64,000 bases of DNA from Lichenihabitans sp033947565 (GCF_033947565.1 NZ_JARPVX010000003.1:95234-159233), one strand, 5' to 3'. Counted from the first letter of the stretch, positions 17,460 to 26,843 are shown. The notes: a model not told the origin generated them from the sequence alone. Numbers and translations are program-made.

Positions 17460-17851
17460 GCCAAGACAAAGTCGCGCCGGACGTCGTCGAGCCGGCATCC
17501 CAGCCCAATACCCCGGCGATGGCCAGCGCCCTGCCGCCCCAGGAGATCGACGCCCTGACGGACAGCATCGTGACGGCGTTGAAGTCCGTCTACGATCCCG
17601 AAATCCCGGCCGACATCTATGAGCTGGGCCTGATCTACAAGATCGACATCGACGACAACCGCTTCGTCGCCCTCGACATGACGCTGACGGCGCCGGCCTG
17701 TCCGGTGGCCGGCGAGATGCCGGGCTGGGTCGAGACGGCGGTCAGCGCCGTGCCGGGCGTGTCGGGGGCCAAGGTCACCATGGTGTTCGATCCGCCGTGG
17801 GATCAAAGCCGCATGTCCGACGAGGCCCGCGTCGCGCTTGACATGTGGTGA
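17456..17851 (+). CDS. sufT: Fe-S maturation factor SufT (DUF59/MIP18 family)
   Basis: This 131-residue protein has a variable 35-residue leader and then the DUF59 core SVYDPEIPADIYELGLIYKI, with LTAPACPVAGEMPG carrying the conserved Cys of the family and VFDPPWDQSRMSDEAR at the end. SufT-type proteins help Fe-S protein maturation. The start overlaps the sufS stop, so translation is coupled. It is the last gene of the operon, 26 bp before a strong terminator; the sufA gene often found next in related genomes is missing. Confidence 0.93.
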   Translation: MSQDKVAPDVVEPASQPNTPAMASALPPQEIDALTDSIVTALKSVYDPEIPADIYELGLIYKIDIDDNRFVALDMTLTAPACPVAGEMPGWVETAVSAVPGVSGAKVTMVFDPPWDQSRMSDEARVALDMW

Positions 17852-17877
17852 GCGGCGAGCGTCGTATCTGAAATCTG

Positions 17878-17906
17878 AAAAGGCCGGCGCTCAGCGCCGG
17901 CCTTTT
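17878..17906. terminator. bidirectional intrinsic terminator after suf operon
   Basis: AAAA-GGCCGGCGC-TCA-GCGCCGGCC-TTTT is a perfect 9-bp GC stem with a 3-nt loop, flanked by A and T runs. It can therefore stop transcription from sufT and from the convergent AsmA-like gene. Confidence 0.9.
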
Positions 17907-17929
17907 CGTTTATCGGCGAGGCCATTTCG

Positions 17930-20900
17930 CTATTGGTCGACGGTGTCCGGCACCGACTGTTGTCGGCCGAGCGTCGGAGCGGCGCTTTCCTGCGTGGCAT
18001 CCGTGATGGCGCCGAAGATCTTGCGCAGGAACCCTGGCGCCAGCGCCGACAGAGGGTCCACGGTGAGATTGGGGGCGTCGGTTGAGCCGTTCAGCTTGAA
18101 ATTGATGCCGAACAGGCCTTCGTGCGATCCGCCACCAAGGATCGGTCCGAAAACAGGAATCTGCGAGAACAGGTTGTTGACCCCATAGGCCGGCACATAG
18201 GTGCCCCCGAGTTGCAGCTTGTTGGCACCGAGATCGATCCAGCCCTGCACGGTGGCACCCATCTGGGGCCCGAACATGCCGCCTTCCTTGATGTTCATGC
18301 GCGATCCCGCCTTGGTGAAGATCACGTACAGCTTGCTGAAGGCGATGTTCGAGGGGTCGATCTGCGCCGCCCCCTTTCGATCCTGCGACAAGCCTTCCTC
18401 GGTCAGGCGCTTCATCGCCACATCGTCCCGCAGCAGGAAGTCGTGGACGGTCGCGTAGCCGTCGAATTTGGTTTCCGACAGGTGGATCGTGGCACTCAGC
18501 TTGCCGCTGCCGACCTTCTTGTAAAGGTCGAAGAACGCCAGGGTGGCACCGGCATCGCCTGAGGTCGCGTCGATCAGCAGCTCGCGCCCCTGGTAGGTCG
18601 ACTTGATGTCGAAGGGGGCGCGACCGAACTTGCCGTTGAGTTGCAGGCGCCGGACCTGCCCGTCGCGCTTGACCACACGCAGGTCGACGCCCGTCAAAGC
18701 TTGGCTGTTCTGACCGGTCAGCACGGCCGAATGCAATTCGAGATCGAGAGCCTTGGTTCCGTCGGCGCTGTCGCCGCTGCCGGTCAGGTTCTTCAGAAAG
18801 GGGCGGGCATCGATGTTGGCGCCATGCACCACCAGCTTGAGACCATCGCTGCCACCGGTCGCGTCGAGCCGCATGTCGTCGCCCGGCGAGAGCCGGACCT
18901 GGGTGAAGTGCGCCGACTGAAAGTCGCCGTCCTGGCCGAGGCTTGCCGAGCCGCGCAAGGAGAAGTTGCCGATATCGCAGGCGATGGCATCGACCGTCAC
19001 GCCATTGCCGGTCGGTGTCACGGTCATCGTGGCGCGCGCCGCCCGCCCGCTCGGCTTAACCAAGCCCGGCACCAGATTGGCGATGCTCGCCTTCGTGAGG
19101 TCGAGGTCCACCGCAATGGCCCGGCGTTCGCCGTCGCCGAGCGGCATCGTCACCTTGGCGGCGATCGGCCCGGTGAGTTGCTTGCCGAGACTAAACCCTG
19201 CCTTGGCGCGCGCCGCATCGTCGAGCGTCAGAACGACCGTGGCGTCGCCAGTCCCGGTGCCCGCAGGCTTGCGCACATCGATCTGCGTCGCGGCACCGAA
19301 CAACCGCGCTTCGCCCTTGACCCGAAATCCGGCCTTGTCGAGGACGAGATCGACCTGCCCGTCCGTCAGGCTCTGCTTGCCCACCAGTTTGTCGATCACC
19401 AGATCGCTGACCTGGGCAGTGGCCGCCACCTTCGTATCCTTGGGATTGGCGCCATTGCCGATCTTCAGGCCAACCGTGAGATCGCCCGCGATCTTGCCGC
19501 GCGCCGCGGCGAGATCTGCCGGCACATCGGCATAGGGTTTCAGGGTATCCCGCGACAGCAGGTCGGCCAAGGTGTCGAGGCCGCCTTCGACATGCAGCGC
19601 GATGGTTGCGGGCGATGGTTTGGGATCGGTGCTGGGCACGTCAAGCGAGCCGGCCGAGACGGCCAGCAACCGCCCCGGCGACACCTCGATGGAGCCCGAA
19701 TCGACGTTGAAGCGCGACGTATCGCCCGTGACGGACCCGTGTCCACTCGCCTTGCGGAGCGGCGGCACGCCAGCCATGAATCCGAGGGTAACGTCTGACA
19801 CCGCATAATCGACCCGCAGGTGGCTGTCGGCGACCGAGCGCATCGCCTTCATCTTGGCGAGGTCGTCGTCGTCGAGCGCGAACGACACCGTTCCGCTGTC
19901 CACGGTGCCGCCCTGCAGGTTGACCAGCAGCCAGGCCCGCACGTCGGCCGCCACCGTGGTGGGCCAAAGCCGCAGCATCGCAGGAGCCGACATACGGCCG
20001 GCCGTCGCGCCCCCCTTGACCAGGATGCCGGTCGCCGTGTGCTGGACATCGAGAACGAGCTTGAGGTCCACCTCGGGGCCGCGAAGCCGCAGCCCGTCGA
20101 GCAGCAACCGACCGGCCTCGGTGTCGTACCGGGCCGCTAAGGATAAGGATGCCAAGGACAACGGCTTCTCGTTTGGCCGCTCGGCTCCGAAGATGCCGCT
20201 GCCATCGAGGTTCAGGGTCCACATCGGCCCGTTGCCCATCGGCGGCGCGATACGGCCCGCCAGATCGTAGGTCGCGGTTTCGGCCTTGATGTGCACTTGA
20301 TCCACCAACACGGCGTTGGCGGCGGGATCATAATGGAAGGTGGCGTCCGAACCCGACAAGAACAGCGGCTCGTGATCGGGGTCGTGCAGGTGGACGAAGC
20401 CATCCTCGGTCGCGACCCGGCCGCGGGCTACCGTCAGCTTACCCGCAGCATCGAGGCCCAACGACACGTCGGCCGACAACGCCAGATCGGTGTCGATGCC
20501 GACCTCGCGCAGCGACGGGATGGCGCGGAGATCATCGAGCGTGATGCCTCCGACGGCGACCGCAAGGCTCCGTCGCTGGTCAGCCTCGACGCCGCCCCGA
20601 AGATGCGCGAACCATCGCCCTTGAGCCCCATCAGCCGCAACGGTGAGGAGCGACGCCGTCGGCCCGGTTTTCTGGAATTGCAGGTCGAGGTTGCGGAAGG
20701 TAGTCACGGAGCCGTGCGTCCGGTCATCGAGGATGAGGGTTCCCTCACTCACCCCGAAACGGGCAAAGCCGCTCAAGCTCTGGTCGACGTCGCCGAACCG
20801 ATCGATCAGGCCCGACAATGCCGCCGCAAAACGGTCGACCGGCAGCGGTGCCGGTGGCACGGCTATGGCGGTGTCGGTTTTGCGCGCATCGGTCTCGGGG

Positions 20901-21481
20901 GCGCCGGCCGCGGTGCCCCCGCTCGGCTGAGACAAGGACGACATGGCATCGGACAAACGCAGCGGCGCGCTGTCATCGGTCCCGGCCGACAAGGCAGCCG
21001 TGCCATCCGGCAGGATCGTCAGCCGCAAGACGACGTCCCGCACATCGAGGCGGGTCGGCACGACCGATCCGGCAAGAAGGTGCAGGGGATCGAACGACAC
21101 AACGGCGCGCGGCGCCCGAAAGATGGGGCGCCCCGCTTCGTCGCGAACCAACATCTGGCGGACCGCGACGGCTGGCTTGCCATCCACGGCCTCGAGGTCC
21201 ACGCCGTCGATCGCGACCTTGAACCCCGGCCGCAGGCGGCCCTCCAATGCCGTCAGCACCGGGCTTTGCAGCATGGACAGATTGATCGGCCCGTGCGCGA
21301 GCCGCAACGACACGAGGCCAAGGCCAGCCGCCACGCAGAACACGATGGTGATCGCGAAGGTGATCCAGGCGAGGCACAAACGGCGCGCGTGCTGGCTCAG
21401 GCCCGGCGCCGTGCCGCGATTGCCCCCACGCAGACGCGTGCTGCGTTCGGCGGTCGTGAGATCGTCGGTGTGATCAACCAA
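17930..21481 (-). CDS. AsmA-like / DUF3971 large envelope protein
   Basis: This 1183-residue protein has one N-terminal membrane helix (about 37-60, LAWITFAITIVFCVAAGLGL). A very long periplasmic part of repeated beta-rich segments follows, ending with the AsmA-like C-terminal region (LGGTYVPAYGVNNLFSQIPV, then GLFGINFKLNG near 1135). This is the YhdP/AsmA layout; such proteins are thought to bridge the envelope and carry phospholipids to the outer membrane. The only upstream in-frame start is TTG at 21481, since a stop lies 24 nt before it, so initiation is unusual or the true start is inside. It is divergent from the peroxiredoxin gene. Confidence 0.8.
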   Translation of the reverse strand: MVDHTDDLTTAERSTRLRGGNRGTAPGLSQHARRLCLAWITFAITIVFCVAAGLGLVSLRLAHGPINLSMLQSPVLTALEGRLRPGFKVAIDGVDLEAVDGKPAVAVRQMLVRDEAGRPIFRAPRAVVSFDPLHLLAGSVVPTRLDVRDVVLRLTILPDGTAALSAGTDDSAPLRLSDAMSSLSQPSGGTAAGAPETDARKTDTAIAVPPAPLPVDRFAAALSGLIDRFGDVDQSLSGFARFGVSEGTLILDDRTHGSVTTFRNLDLQFQKTGPTASLLTVAADGAQGRWFAHLRGGVEADQRRSLAVAVGGITLDDLRAIPSLREVGIDTDLALSADVSLGLDAAGKLTVARGRVATEDGFVHLHDPDHEPLFLSGSDATFHYDPAANAVLVDQVHIKAETATYDLAGRIAPPMGNGPMWTLNLDGSGIFGAERPNEKPLSLASLSLAARYDTEAGRLLLDGLRLRGPEVDLKLVLDVQHTATGILVKGGATAGRMSAPAMLRLWPTTVAADVRAWLLVNLQGGTVDSGTVSFALDDDDLAKMKAMRSVADSHLRVDYAVSDVTLGFMAGVPPLRKASGHGSVTGDTSRFNVDSGSIEVSPGRLLAVSAGSLDVPSTDPKPSPATIALHVEGGLDTLADLLSRDTLKPYADVPADLAAARGKIAGDLTVGLKIGNGANPKDTKVAATAQVSDLVIDKLVGKQSLTDGQVDLVLDKAGFRVKGEARLFGAATQIDVRKPAGTGTGDATVVLTLDDAARAKAGFSLGKQLTGPIAAKVTMPLGDGERRAIAVDLDLTKASIANLVPGLVKPSGRAARATMTVTPTGNGVTVDAIACDIGNFSLRGSASLGQDGDFQSAHFTQVRLSPGDDMRLDATGGSDGLKLVVHGANIDARPFLKNLTGSGDSADGTKALDLELHSAVLTGQNSQALTGVDLRVVKRDGQVRRLQLNGKFGRAPFDIKSTYQGRELLIDATSGDAGATLAFFDLYKKVGSGKLSATIHLSETKFDGYATVHDFLLRDDVAMKRLTEEGLSQDRKGAAQIDPSNIAFSKLYVIFTKAGSRMNIKEGGMFGPQMGATVQGWIDLGANKLQLGGTYVPAYGVNNLFSQIPVFGPILGGGSHEGLFGINFKLNGSTDAPNLTVDPLSALAPGFLRKIFGAITDATQESAAPTLGRQQSVPDTVDQ

Positions 21482-21605
21482 AAGCCGGCCTGTTCGCCTT
21501 TTTCATGCGGGGTCGGTGTTCAAGCGGCCTGGATGGTCGCGCCGATGCCAGACCTGTGTCTATGGTGCAACCCTCTCAACGCCCAATAGGACGAAAGGAA
21601 GGCCG

Positions 21606-22079
21606 ATGACCGGATCGCTGCATATCGGAGACGTCGCACCGCCCTTCGGGTTCGTGGCTCGTGACGGCGCACCGCTGACCAACGAGGCCTGCCGGGGCCG
21701 CAAGGTCGTGCTTTATTTCTATCCCAAGGACGATACGAGCGGCTGCACCAAGGAGGCGATCGACTTCAACCAGCTCCGCTCGGCCTTTGCGGCATGTGAC
21801 ACGACCGTTATCGGCGTTTCGCCCGATTCGGCTGCGAGCCACGAAAAGTTCAAGGCCAAGCACGGGCTTGATCTCGAGCTCGGGTCGGACGAGTCGAAGG
21901 CCATGCTGGAAGCCTATGGTGTGTGGACGCAAAAGAGCATGTATGGCCGCAAATACATGGGTGTCGAGCGCACCACGGTGCTGATCGGCCGCGATGGTGC
22001 GGTGGCTCAGATCTGGCCCAACGTGAAGGTGCCCGGCCATGCGGAAGCCGTGCTGGCGGCCGCTCAGGCCCTGGCCTGA
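21606..22079 (+). CDS. bcp: thioredoxin-dependent thiol peroxidase (Bcp/PrxQ family)
   Basis: This 157-residue peroxiredoxin has the peroxidatic Cys47 in YPKDDTSGCTKEAIDF. The resolving Cys usually five residues later is Ile here, so it should act as an atypical or 1-Cys enzyme; Cys29 and Cys64 are other possible partners. Bcp proteins reduce hydrogen peroxide and organic hydroperoxides in the cytoplasm. The ATG at 21606 follows GAAAGGAAGG; the longer frame from 21516 is rejected. It is convergent with the Rrf2 regulator, 6 bp apart. Confidence 0.9.
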   Translation: MTGSLHIGDVAPPFGFVARDGAPLTNEACRGRKVVLYFYPKDDTSGCTKEAIDFNQLRSAFAACDTTVIGVSPDSAASHEKFKAKHGLDLELGSDESKAMLEAYGVWTQKSMYGRKYMGVERTTVLIGRDGAVAQIWPNVKVPGHAEAVLAAAQALA

Positions 22080-22085
22080 TGCCGA

Positions 22086-22532
22086 TCAGATATCGTAGCT
22101 GAGGGCATCGAGTTCGGCCGGCTTGCGACACATGTCGGCCAGCGAAGTGTTGTCGAGAACACGGGCCGACTCGTCGCGCACCTGCAACATCAGCAACCGC
22201 ACCGTGCAGGTGCGGATGTCCTTGCAATCCTGGCAGGGGCGGTAGGAGCGCCGACTGGCACAGCCGATCGGCGCCAAGGGTCCATCGAGCACCCGGATGG
22301 CGGCCCCGATGCTGATCTCGTCCGGGATCCGCGACAGTCGATAGCCGCCGCCCTTGCCCTTCTTGGTGCTGACGAACCCCGCCACCCGCAATTCACCCAG
22401 GATGGCATCGAGAAACTTCTTCGGGATCGTATTGGCGGCGGCGATCTCGGCCGACTGGGCCGTCTGACCGAGCGGCAGCCCGGCCAGATGCGTCAAGGCC
22501 TTGAGGCCGTACTTGCCCTTGTTGGTCAGCAT
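22086..22532 (-). CDS. Rrf2-family transcriptional regulator with cysteine cluster
   Basis: This 148-residue protein has an N-terminal winged helix (KGKYGLKALTHLAGL and KGKGGGYRLSR with the wing). A Cys-rich segment follows: C91, C100, C103 and C109. Rrf2 proteins such as IscR, RirA and NsrR hold an Fe-S cluster through three Cys. Here the spacing C-x8-C-x2-C-x5-C gives four Cys and differs from the usual three-Cys pattern, so cluster binding is likely but the signal is unknown. It might control Fe-S or sulfur genes. A palindrome lies 20 bp upstream of its start. Confidence 0.85.
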   Translation of the reverse strand: MLTNKGKYGLKALTHLAGLPLGQTAQSAEIAAANTIPKKFLDAILGELRVAGFVSTKKGKGGGYRLSRIPDEISIGAAIRVLDGPLAPIGCASRRSYRPCQDCKDIRTCTVRLLMLQVRDESARVLDNTSLADMCRKPAELDALSYDI

Positions 22533-22552
22533 GTCGATCCACGTTGCCTGAT

Positions 22553-22562
22553 CCTATATAGG
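22553..22562. promoter_or_regulatory. CCTATATAGG palindrome, possible Rrf2 operator or -10 region
   Basis: A perfect 10-bp palindrome sits 21-30 bp upstream of the Rrf2 start codon, in the region divergent from the deacetylase gene. It contains TATA-like bases that could be the -10 element of the regulator gene, a common place for autoregulation. No functional evidence. Confidence 0.3.
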
Positions 22563-22630
22563 CAGCGGTGGGGCGCGACGCGAGTCTTCGCACAAGGCCG
22601 GAACGGGGTTTCAGAAACGATGACGACAGC

Positions 22631-23527
22631 ATGACCGGTTTTCATCGCTATCCTTATCGGCCGATCGACGGACGCCCCTCTTACACATGGCCGAATGGAA
22701 CCCGGCTCGCGGTCTATCTCGGGCTGAACCTCGAGACGTTCCGGTTTGGAGACGGCCTGGGGGCCGAACTGGCGCCGGGCGGTCCGGCGCCGGACGTTCT
22801 CAATTACGGGTGGCGCGATTACGGCAACCGCGTCGGCGCCTTTCGCATGCTGGAGCTGTTCGAGTCGCATGGCTTGCCCACCTCGGTGCTGCTGAACAGT
22901 GCGATCTACGATGATTGCCCCGGCCTGGCGGAGGCGTTCCGGGCGCGTGGCGACGAGATCCTTGGCCACGGCCGCAGCAACGCGGAACGGCAAGGCACCC
23001 TGCCGGAAGACGCCGAACGGGCCTTGATCGCAGAGGCCACTGCCGCGCTAACGACCCGCGAGGGCCGGCATCCCCGCGGCTGGCTTGGACCCTGGATTTC
23101 CGAGAGCCCCCAGACGCCCGATCTGCTGCAGGAGGCAGGCTATACGTTCCTGCTCGACTGGTGCATGGACGACCAGCCCGTTTGGATGCGCACGCGCGGT
23201 GGACGCATCCTTTCGGTGCCCTATCCGCAGGAGGTCAACGACATTCCGGCCATCGTGGGCCGCAAGATGGGGGGCGACGCCTTTGCGGCCCTGATCGTCG
23301 ATCATTTCGACGAGATGCTCGAGCAGAGCGAAACGATGCCGCTGGTGATGGGCATCGCGCTTCACCCCTATATCATGGGGCAACCGCACCGATTGCGGCA
23401 CCTGCGGCGCGCCCTCGACCACATCCTGGCGCATCGAGACCGGATCTGGATAACGCGGGCCGGCGCCATCGCCGACCATGTCCTCACCCTGCCGGACGGC
23501 ACGGTGCCGGACTTCAGGAGCGCCTGA
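22631..23527 (+). CDS. polysaccharide deacetylase-like protein (PuuE-type TIM barrel)
   Basis: This 298-residue protein has the NodB/PuuE-like fold: strand LAVYLGLNLETFRFGDG, then GNRVGAFRMLELFESHGLP, GDEILGHGRSNAERQ (the His region that binds metal in the family) and IALHPYIMGQPHRLRHLRRA near the C-terminus. Cytoplasmic PuuE-type members act on allantoin or related amides rather than on polysaccharides, and the lack of a signal peptide fits this. The exact reaction is unknown. The ATG at 22631 starts at the conserved region; the frame extends to 22568 but without support. Its 3' end overlaps the convergent MFS gene by 14 nt. Confidence 0.78.
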   Translation: MTGFHRYPYRPIDGRPSYTWPNGTRLAVYLGLNLETFRFGDGLGAELAPGGPAPDVLNYGWRDYGNRVGAFRMLELFESHGLPTSVLLNSAIYDDCPGLAEAFRARGDEILGHGRSNAERQGTLPEDAERALIAEATAALTTREGRHPRGWLGPWISESPQTPDLLQEAGYTFLLDWCMDDQPVWMRTRGGRILSVPYPQEVNDIPAIVGRKMGGDAFAALIVDHFDEMLEQSETMPLVMGIALHPYIMGQPHRLRHLRRALDHILAHRDRIWITRAGAIADHVLTLPDGTVPDFRSA

Positions 23528-24716
23528 ACTCGGTTGCGAACAGCCCGAGGGCGACGATCGGCGGCATCACTCCGGCCCAGGCGGCCCAACCCCAGCCACC
23601 CTTGGCGTAAACCCAGGCACCAAGCGCCGAGCCAAGCGCGCCACCGATGAAGAACATGGCCAGGAACAGGCCGTTCAATCGTGCCCTGACGGTCGGCCCG
23701 AGCGAAAAGACCGCCCGTTGACTGACCACCAGAGTGGCCGAGGTGCCGAAGTCGAGCAAGATCGCCGCAAGCACCAGCAGCCCGACCCCGATAACCGGGG
23801 ACGCAACCTCCACATGGGTGAGCAAAAACGCAGTCGCCACTGAGGCGAGGCCAAGGCCCGTGGAGAAGCGTTCGAGGCCGCGATCAGCCAGCGTGCCTGC
23901 AAACGGGGCTGCGACCGCGCCCGCCACGGCGGCCAAGCCGAACCACGCGATGCCGGCCTGAGTGAAGCCGAAGCGCGGCTCCTGCAGCAGCAACGGCACG
24001 GTGGTCCAAAACAGGCTGAAGGCCCCGAAGGAGCAGAACTGATAGGCGGAGCGACGCCACAGCACCTTTGTGGTCAAGGCGAGGTGCAGCATGGACCGCA
24101 GCAGGGCATGGTAGTGCAAACCCGGGGGGGGCCGGCGCGTGGGAAGCAAACGCGCGAGCGCCAGAGCCAACCCGAATGTCACCACGGTCGACAGCCCGAA
24201 GACAGTGCGCCAGGAGGACAAGTGAGTGATGAAGCTCGCGACTGGTCGCGACAACATGATGCCGAGCATCAGCCCGCTCGTGACCGTGCCAACCACCCGG
24301 CCACGCGTCGCCTCGGGGGCGAGGTGCGCCGTCAAGGGGATAAGGATTTGCACTACGACGGAACACAGGCCGATAGCCAACATCGACAGCAGGAACGGCA
24401 GCGCCCGCGTGGCAAAGGTGGCACCGAGTAGCGCCAAAGCGCAAAGACCGAGCACCACCGTGATCAGCCGCTTGTTTTCAAGGAGATCACCCAGCGGCAC
24501 GATGAACAACAGACCGATGACGTAACCGATCTGCGTCATGGTGACGATGAGCCCGGCAGCGGCCGTGGACAGCCCAAGCGCAGCGCTGATCGGGGCGATC
24601 AGCGGTTGAGCGTAGTAAAGGTTGGCGACGGCGAGGCCACACGAGGCTGCAAGCAGAAAGACCAACGGTCTGGCGATCGCACCCTCGGACGGGGCGAGGT
24701 CTGCGGCAACGGACAT
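23514..24716 (-). CDS. MFS transporter (YnfM/drug efflux type)
   Basis: This 400-residue membrane protein has about 12 hydrophobic helices. The N-terminal VANLYYAQPLIAPISAALGLS block is typical of an MFS exporter group related to YnfM and NepI-like carriers. The loop PLGDLLENKRLIT stands for the MFS motif A after helix 2. The ATG at 24716 is chosen because the longer frame to 24764 adds a basic non-conserved leader. The substrate is unknown. No regulator is linked to it. Confidence 0.83.
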   Translation of the reverse strand: MSVAADLAPSEGAIARPLVFLLAASCGLAVANLYYAQPLIAPISAALGLSTAAAGLIVTMTQIGYVIGLLFIVPLGDLLENKRLITVVLGLCALALLGATFATRALPFLLSMLAIGLCSVVVQILIPLTAHLAPEATRGRVVGTVTSGLMLGIMLSRPVASFITHLSSWRTVFGLSTVVTFGLALALARLLPTRRPPPGLHYHALLRSMLHLALTTKVLWRRSAYQFCSFGAFSLFWTTVPLLLQEPRFGFTQAGIAWFGLAAVAGAVAAPFAGTLADRGLERFSTGLGLASVATAFLLTHVEVASPVIGVGLLVLAAILLDFGTSATLVVSQRAVFSLGPTVRARLNGLFLAMFFIGGALGSALGAWVYAKGGWGWAAWAGVMPPIVALGLFATEFRRS

Positions 24717-24882
24717 AGGCTGAACTCGCGGGCTGCGCCCGACGCCTGCCACGCCGAACCGCATGACCGCCAGACTCGGACGGGGCGAACCCTAGCCCCG
24801 CCATGCCCGAAAGGCACGCCAGAACTGGCGCGCCTAAGAAGCAGGCGCGCCCGGCGGGTTCCGGCGATGACCTATCCGACGA

Positions 24883-25998
24883 TCAATGCACCTTGGTGGC
24901 GCTATAATCGTGCTTCACCTTTGGCGTCAGTGCGATGCCGTTCTGGTCGAAGAGGTTGGCTTCGCCCGTCGAGACGGTCAACCGAACCGCGGTGCCGACC
25001 GGGACATTGAGGCTGCCGTTACCCTTGACGGTCACCAACGTGCCGCTGCCGACATCGACGTAGACGAGCGTTTCGCCACCAAGTTGTTCGACCACCGCGA
25101 CCTTGCCGCCGATGGGCCCCTCGGCCGCCACGGCGAAGTTTTCGGGCCGCACCCCGAGCATGCCCTGCGTGCCGGCCGTGACGCGCGCACCCTCCACCGG
25201 CACCGACACGGTGCCGCCGCCCGGCAATGTGACTGCGACACCCATCGCATCCTGACCCTTGATGGTCACGGGCGTCAGGTTCATCTTGGGCGATCCGATG
25301 AAGCCCGCCACAAAAGTGTTGGCCGGATAATGGTACAGCTCGAGCGGCGTACCGACCTGTTCGATCTTGCCGGCTCGCAGGACCACGATGCGATCCGCCA
25401 TGGTCATGGCCTCGATCTGGTCATGGGTGACGTAGATCATCGTCGCGTCGAGTTCGTTGTGCAGGCGGGCGATCTCGATGCGCATCTGCACCCGGAGCGA
25501 GGCATCGAGATTCGACAGCGGCTCGTCGAACAGGAACACCTTGGGCTGGCGCACGATGGCGCGCCCGATGGCGACACGCTGGCGCTGCCCGCCGGACAAT
25601 TGCCCCGGGCGGCGATCAAGGAGCTTTTCGAGCTGCAGAATGCGGGCGGCCTCGGCCACCTTGGCGTCGCGCTCCTGCTTCGACACGCCAGCGAGCTTTA
25701 AGGCGAAGGCCATGTTGTTGGCCACCGTCATATGCGGATACAGCGCGTAGGACTGGAACACCATGGCAAGGCCACGCTGATCGGGCGGCACGTCATTGGC
25801 TACGGAGCCGTCGATCTTCAGCTCGCCTCCGGTGATCTCCTCGAGCCCGGCGATCATGCGCAGCAGGGTAGACTTGCCGCAGCCCGAGGGCCCGACGAAG
25901 ACCACGAACTCCCGGTCCTTGATGCTGAGATCGACACCCTGGATGACGTGCACGTCGCCATAGTGTTTCTGGACATTGTTGAGCGTGACGGTGGCCAT
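24883..25998 (-). CDS. polyol/sugar ABC transporter ATPase (MalK/UgpC/SmoK type)
   Basis: This 371-residue protein has Walker A GPSGCGKST (about 36-44), Q-loop VFQSYALYPHM (about 81), signature LSGGQRQRVAIGRAI (about 134-148), Walker B VFLFDEPLSNLDA and switch His in YVTHDQIEAM. The C-terminal third is the TOBE/MalK regulatory domain (LGVRPENFAV). It energises the permeases encoded upstream on the same strand. It is the last gene of the operon, 14 bp after the second permease. Relatives serve sorbitol/mannitol uptake, but MalK-type ATPases are often shared between importers. Confidence 0.92.
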   Translation of the reverse strand: MATVTLNNVQKHYGDVHVIQGVDLSIKDREFVVFVGPSGCGKSTLLRMIAGLEEITGGELKIDGSVANDVPPDQRGLAMVFQSYALYPHMTVANNMAFALKLAGVSKQERDAKVAEAARILQLEKLLDRRPGQLSGGQRQRVAIGRAIVRQPKVFLFDEPLSNLDASLRVQMRIEIARLHNELDATMIYVTHDQIEAMTMADRIVVLRAGKIEQVGTPLELYHYPANTFVAGFIGSPKMNLTPVTIKGQDAMGVAVTLPGGGTVSVPVEGARVTAGTQGMLGVRPENFAVAAEGPIGGKVAVVEQLGGETLVYVDVGSGTLVTVKGNGSLNVPVGTAVRLTVSTGEANLFDQNGIALTPKVKHDYSATKVH

Positions 25999-26012
25999 AG
26001 AGGTGCGCTTCC

Positions 26013-26834
26013 CTACTTCACGGCGCCGAAGGTGAGACCCCGGACGAGTTGTTTTTGCGTCAGCCAGCCGAACACGAGGATCGGCGCGATGGCCAGCAGC
26101 GAGGCCGCCGACAGCTTGGCCCAGAACAAACCTTCAGGGCTCGAGAAGGAGGCGATGAACTGGGTCAGCGGCGCCGAATTGGCGGCCGTCAGGTTGATGC
26201 TCCAGAAAGCCTCGTTCCAGCAGATGATAATCGACAGCAGGGCCGTCGAGAAGATGCCCGGCAGCGACAAGGGGAGCAGCAACTCGATCAGCTGCTGGCG
26301 CGGCGTAGCGCCATCCATGCGGGCCGCCTCGAGGATCTCCTTCGGAACCTCGCGAAAGAACGAGTAGAGCATCCACACCACGATCGGCAGATTCATCAGC
26401 GAGAAAACGATGATCATGCCGGCCCAGGTGTCGAGCAGGTGTGTCCGGATGCCGATCAGGTAGATGGGGACCAGCACGCCCACCGCCGGCATCATCTTGG
26501 TCGACAACATCCACATCAGGATGTCCTTGGTCTTGCGCGTCGGAAAAAACGCCATTGCGTAGGCGGCCGGGGCGGCGAGCAGCAGGCAAACCAGCGTGGC
26601 CCCGACCGACTCGACGACCGAATTGATGAAGAACTTGAGGTAGTCCGACCGCTCATTAATGGTGACGTAGTTCTCAAGCGTCGGGTGGAACAGGATCTTT
26701 GGCGGCGTCGCCACCGCATCGAGCTCCGTCTTGAACGATGCCAATGCCATCCACAGGACGGGAAAAAAGACCAGGAACGCCACCCCCCATCCAAGCACCG
26801 TCATCAGCGCCTTGTCGCGAGCTTTTGCCTGCAT
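26013..26834 (-). CDS. polyol/sugar ABC transporter permease (MalG/SmoG type)
   Basis: This 273-residue inner-membrane protein has six predicted helices. The EAA loop EAARMDGATPRQQLIELLLP (about 180-200) docks on the ATPase, and the C-terminal WLTQKQLVRGLTFGAVK is typical of MalG-type subunits. It pairs with the permease 9 bp upstream to form the channel. The MLSTKMMPAVGVLVPIYLIG segment is characteristic of the sorbitol/mannitol branch. Confidence 0.92.
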   Translation of the reverse strand: MQAKARDKALMTVLGWGVAFLVFFPVLWMALASFKTELDAVATPPKILFHPTLENYVTINERSDYLKFFINSVVESVGATLVCLLLAAPAAYAMAFFPTRKTKDILMWMLSTKMMPAVGVLVPIYLIGIRTHLLDTWAGMIIVFSLMNLPIVVWMLYSFFREVPKEILEAARMDGATPRQQLIELLLPLSLPGIFSTALLSIIICWNEAFWSINLTAANSAPLTQFIASFSSPEGLFWAKLSAASLLAIAPILVFGWLTQKQLVRGLTFGAVK

Positions 26835-26843
26835 GACGTCGCC

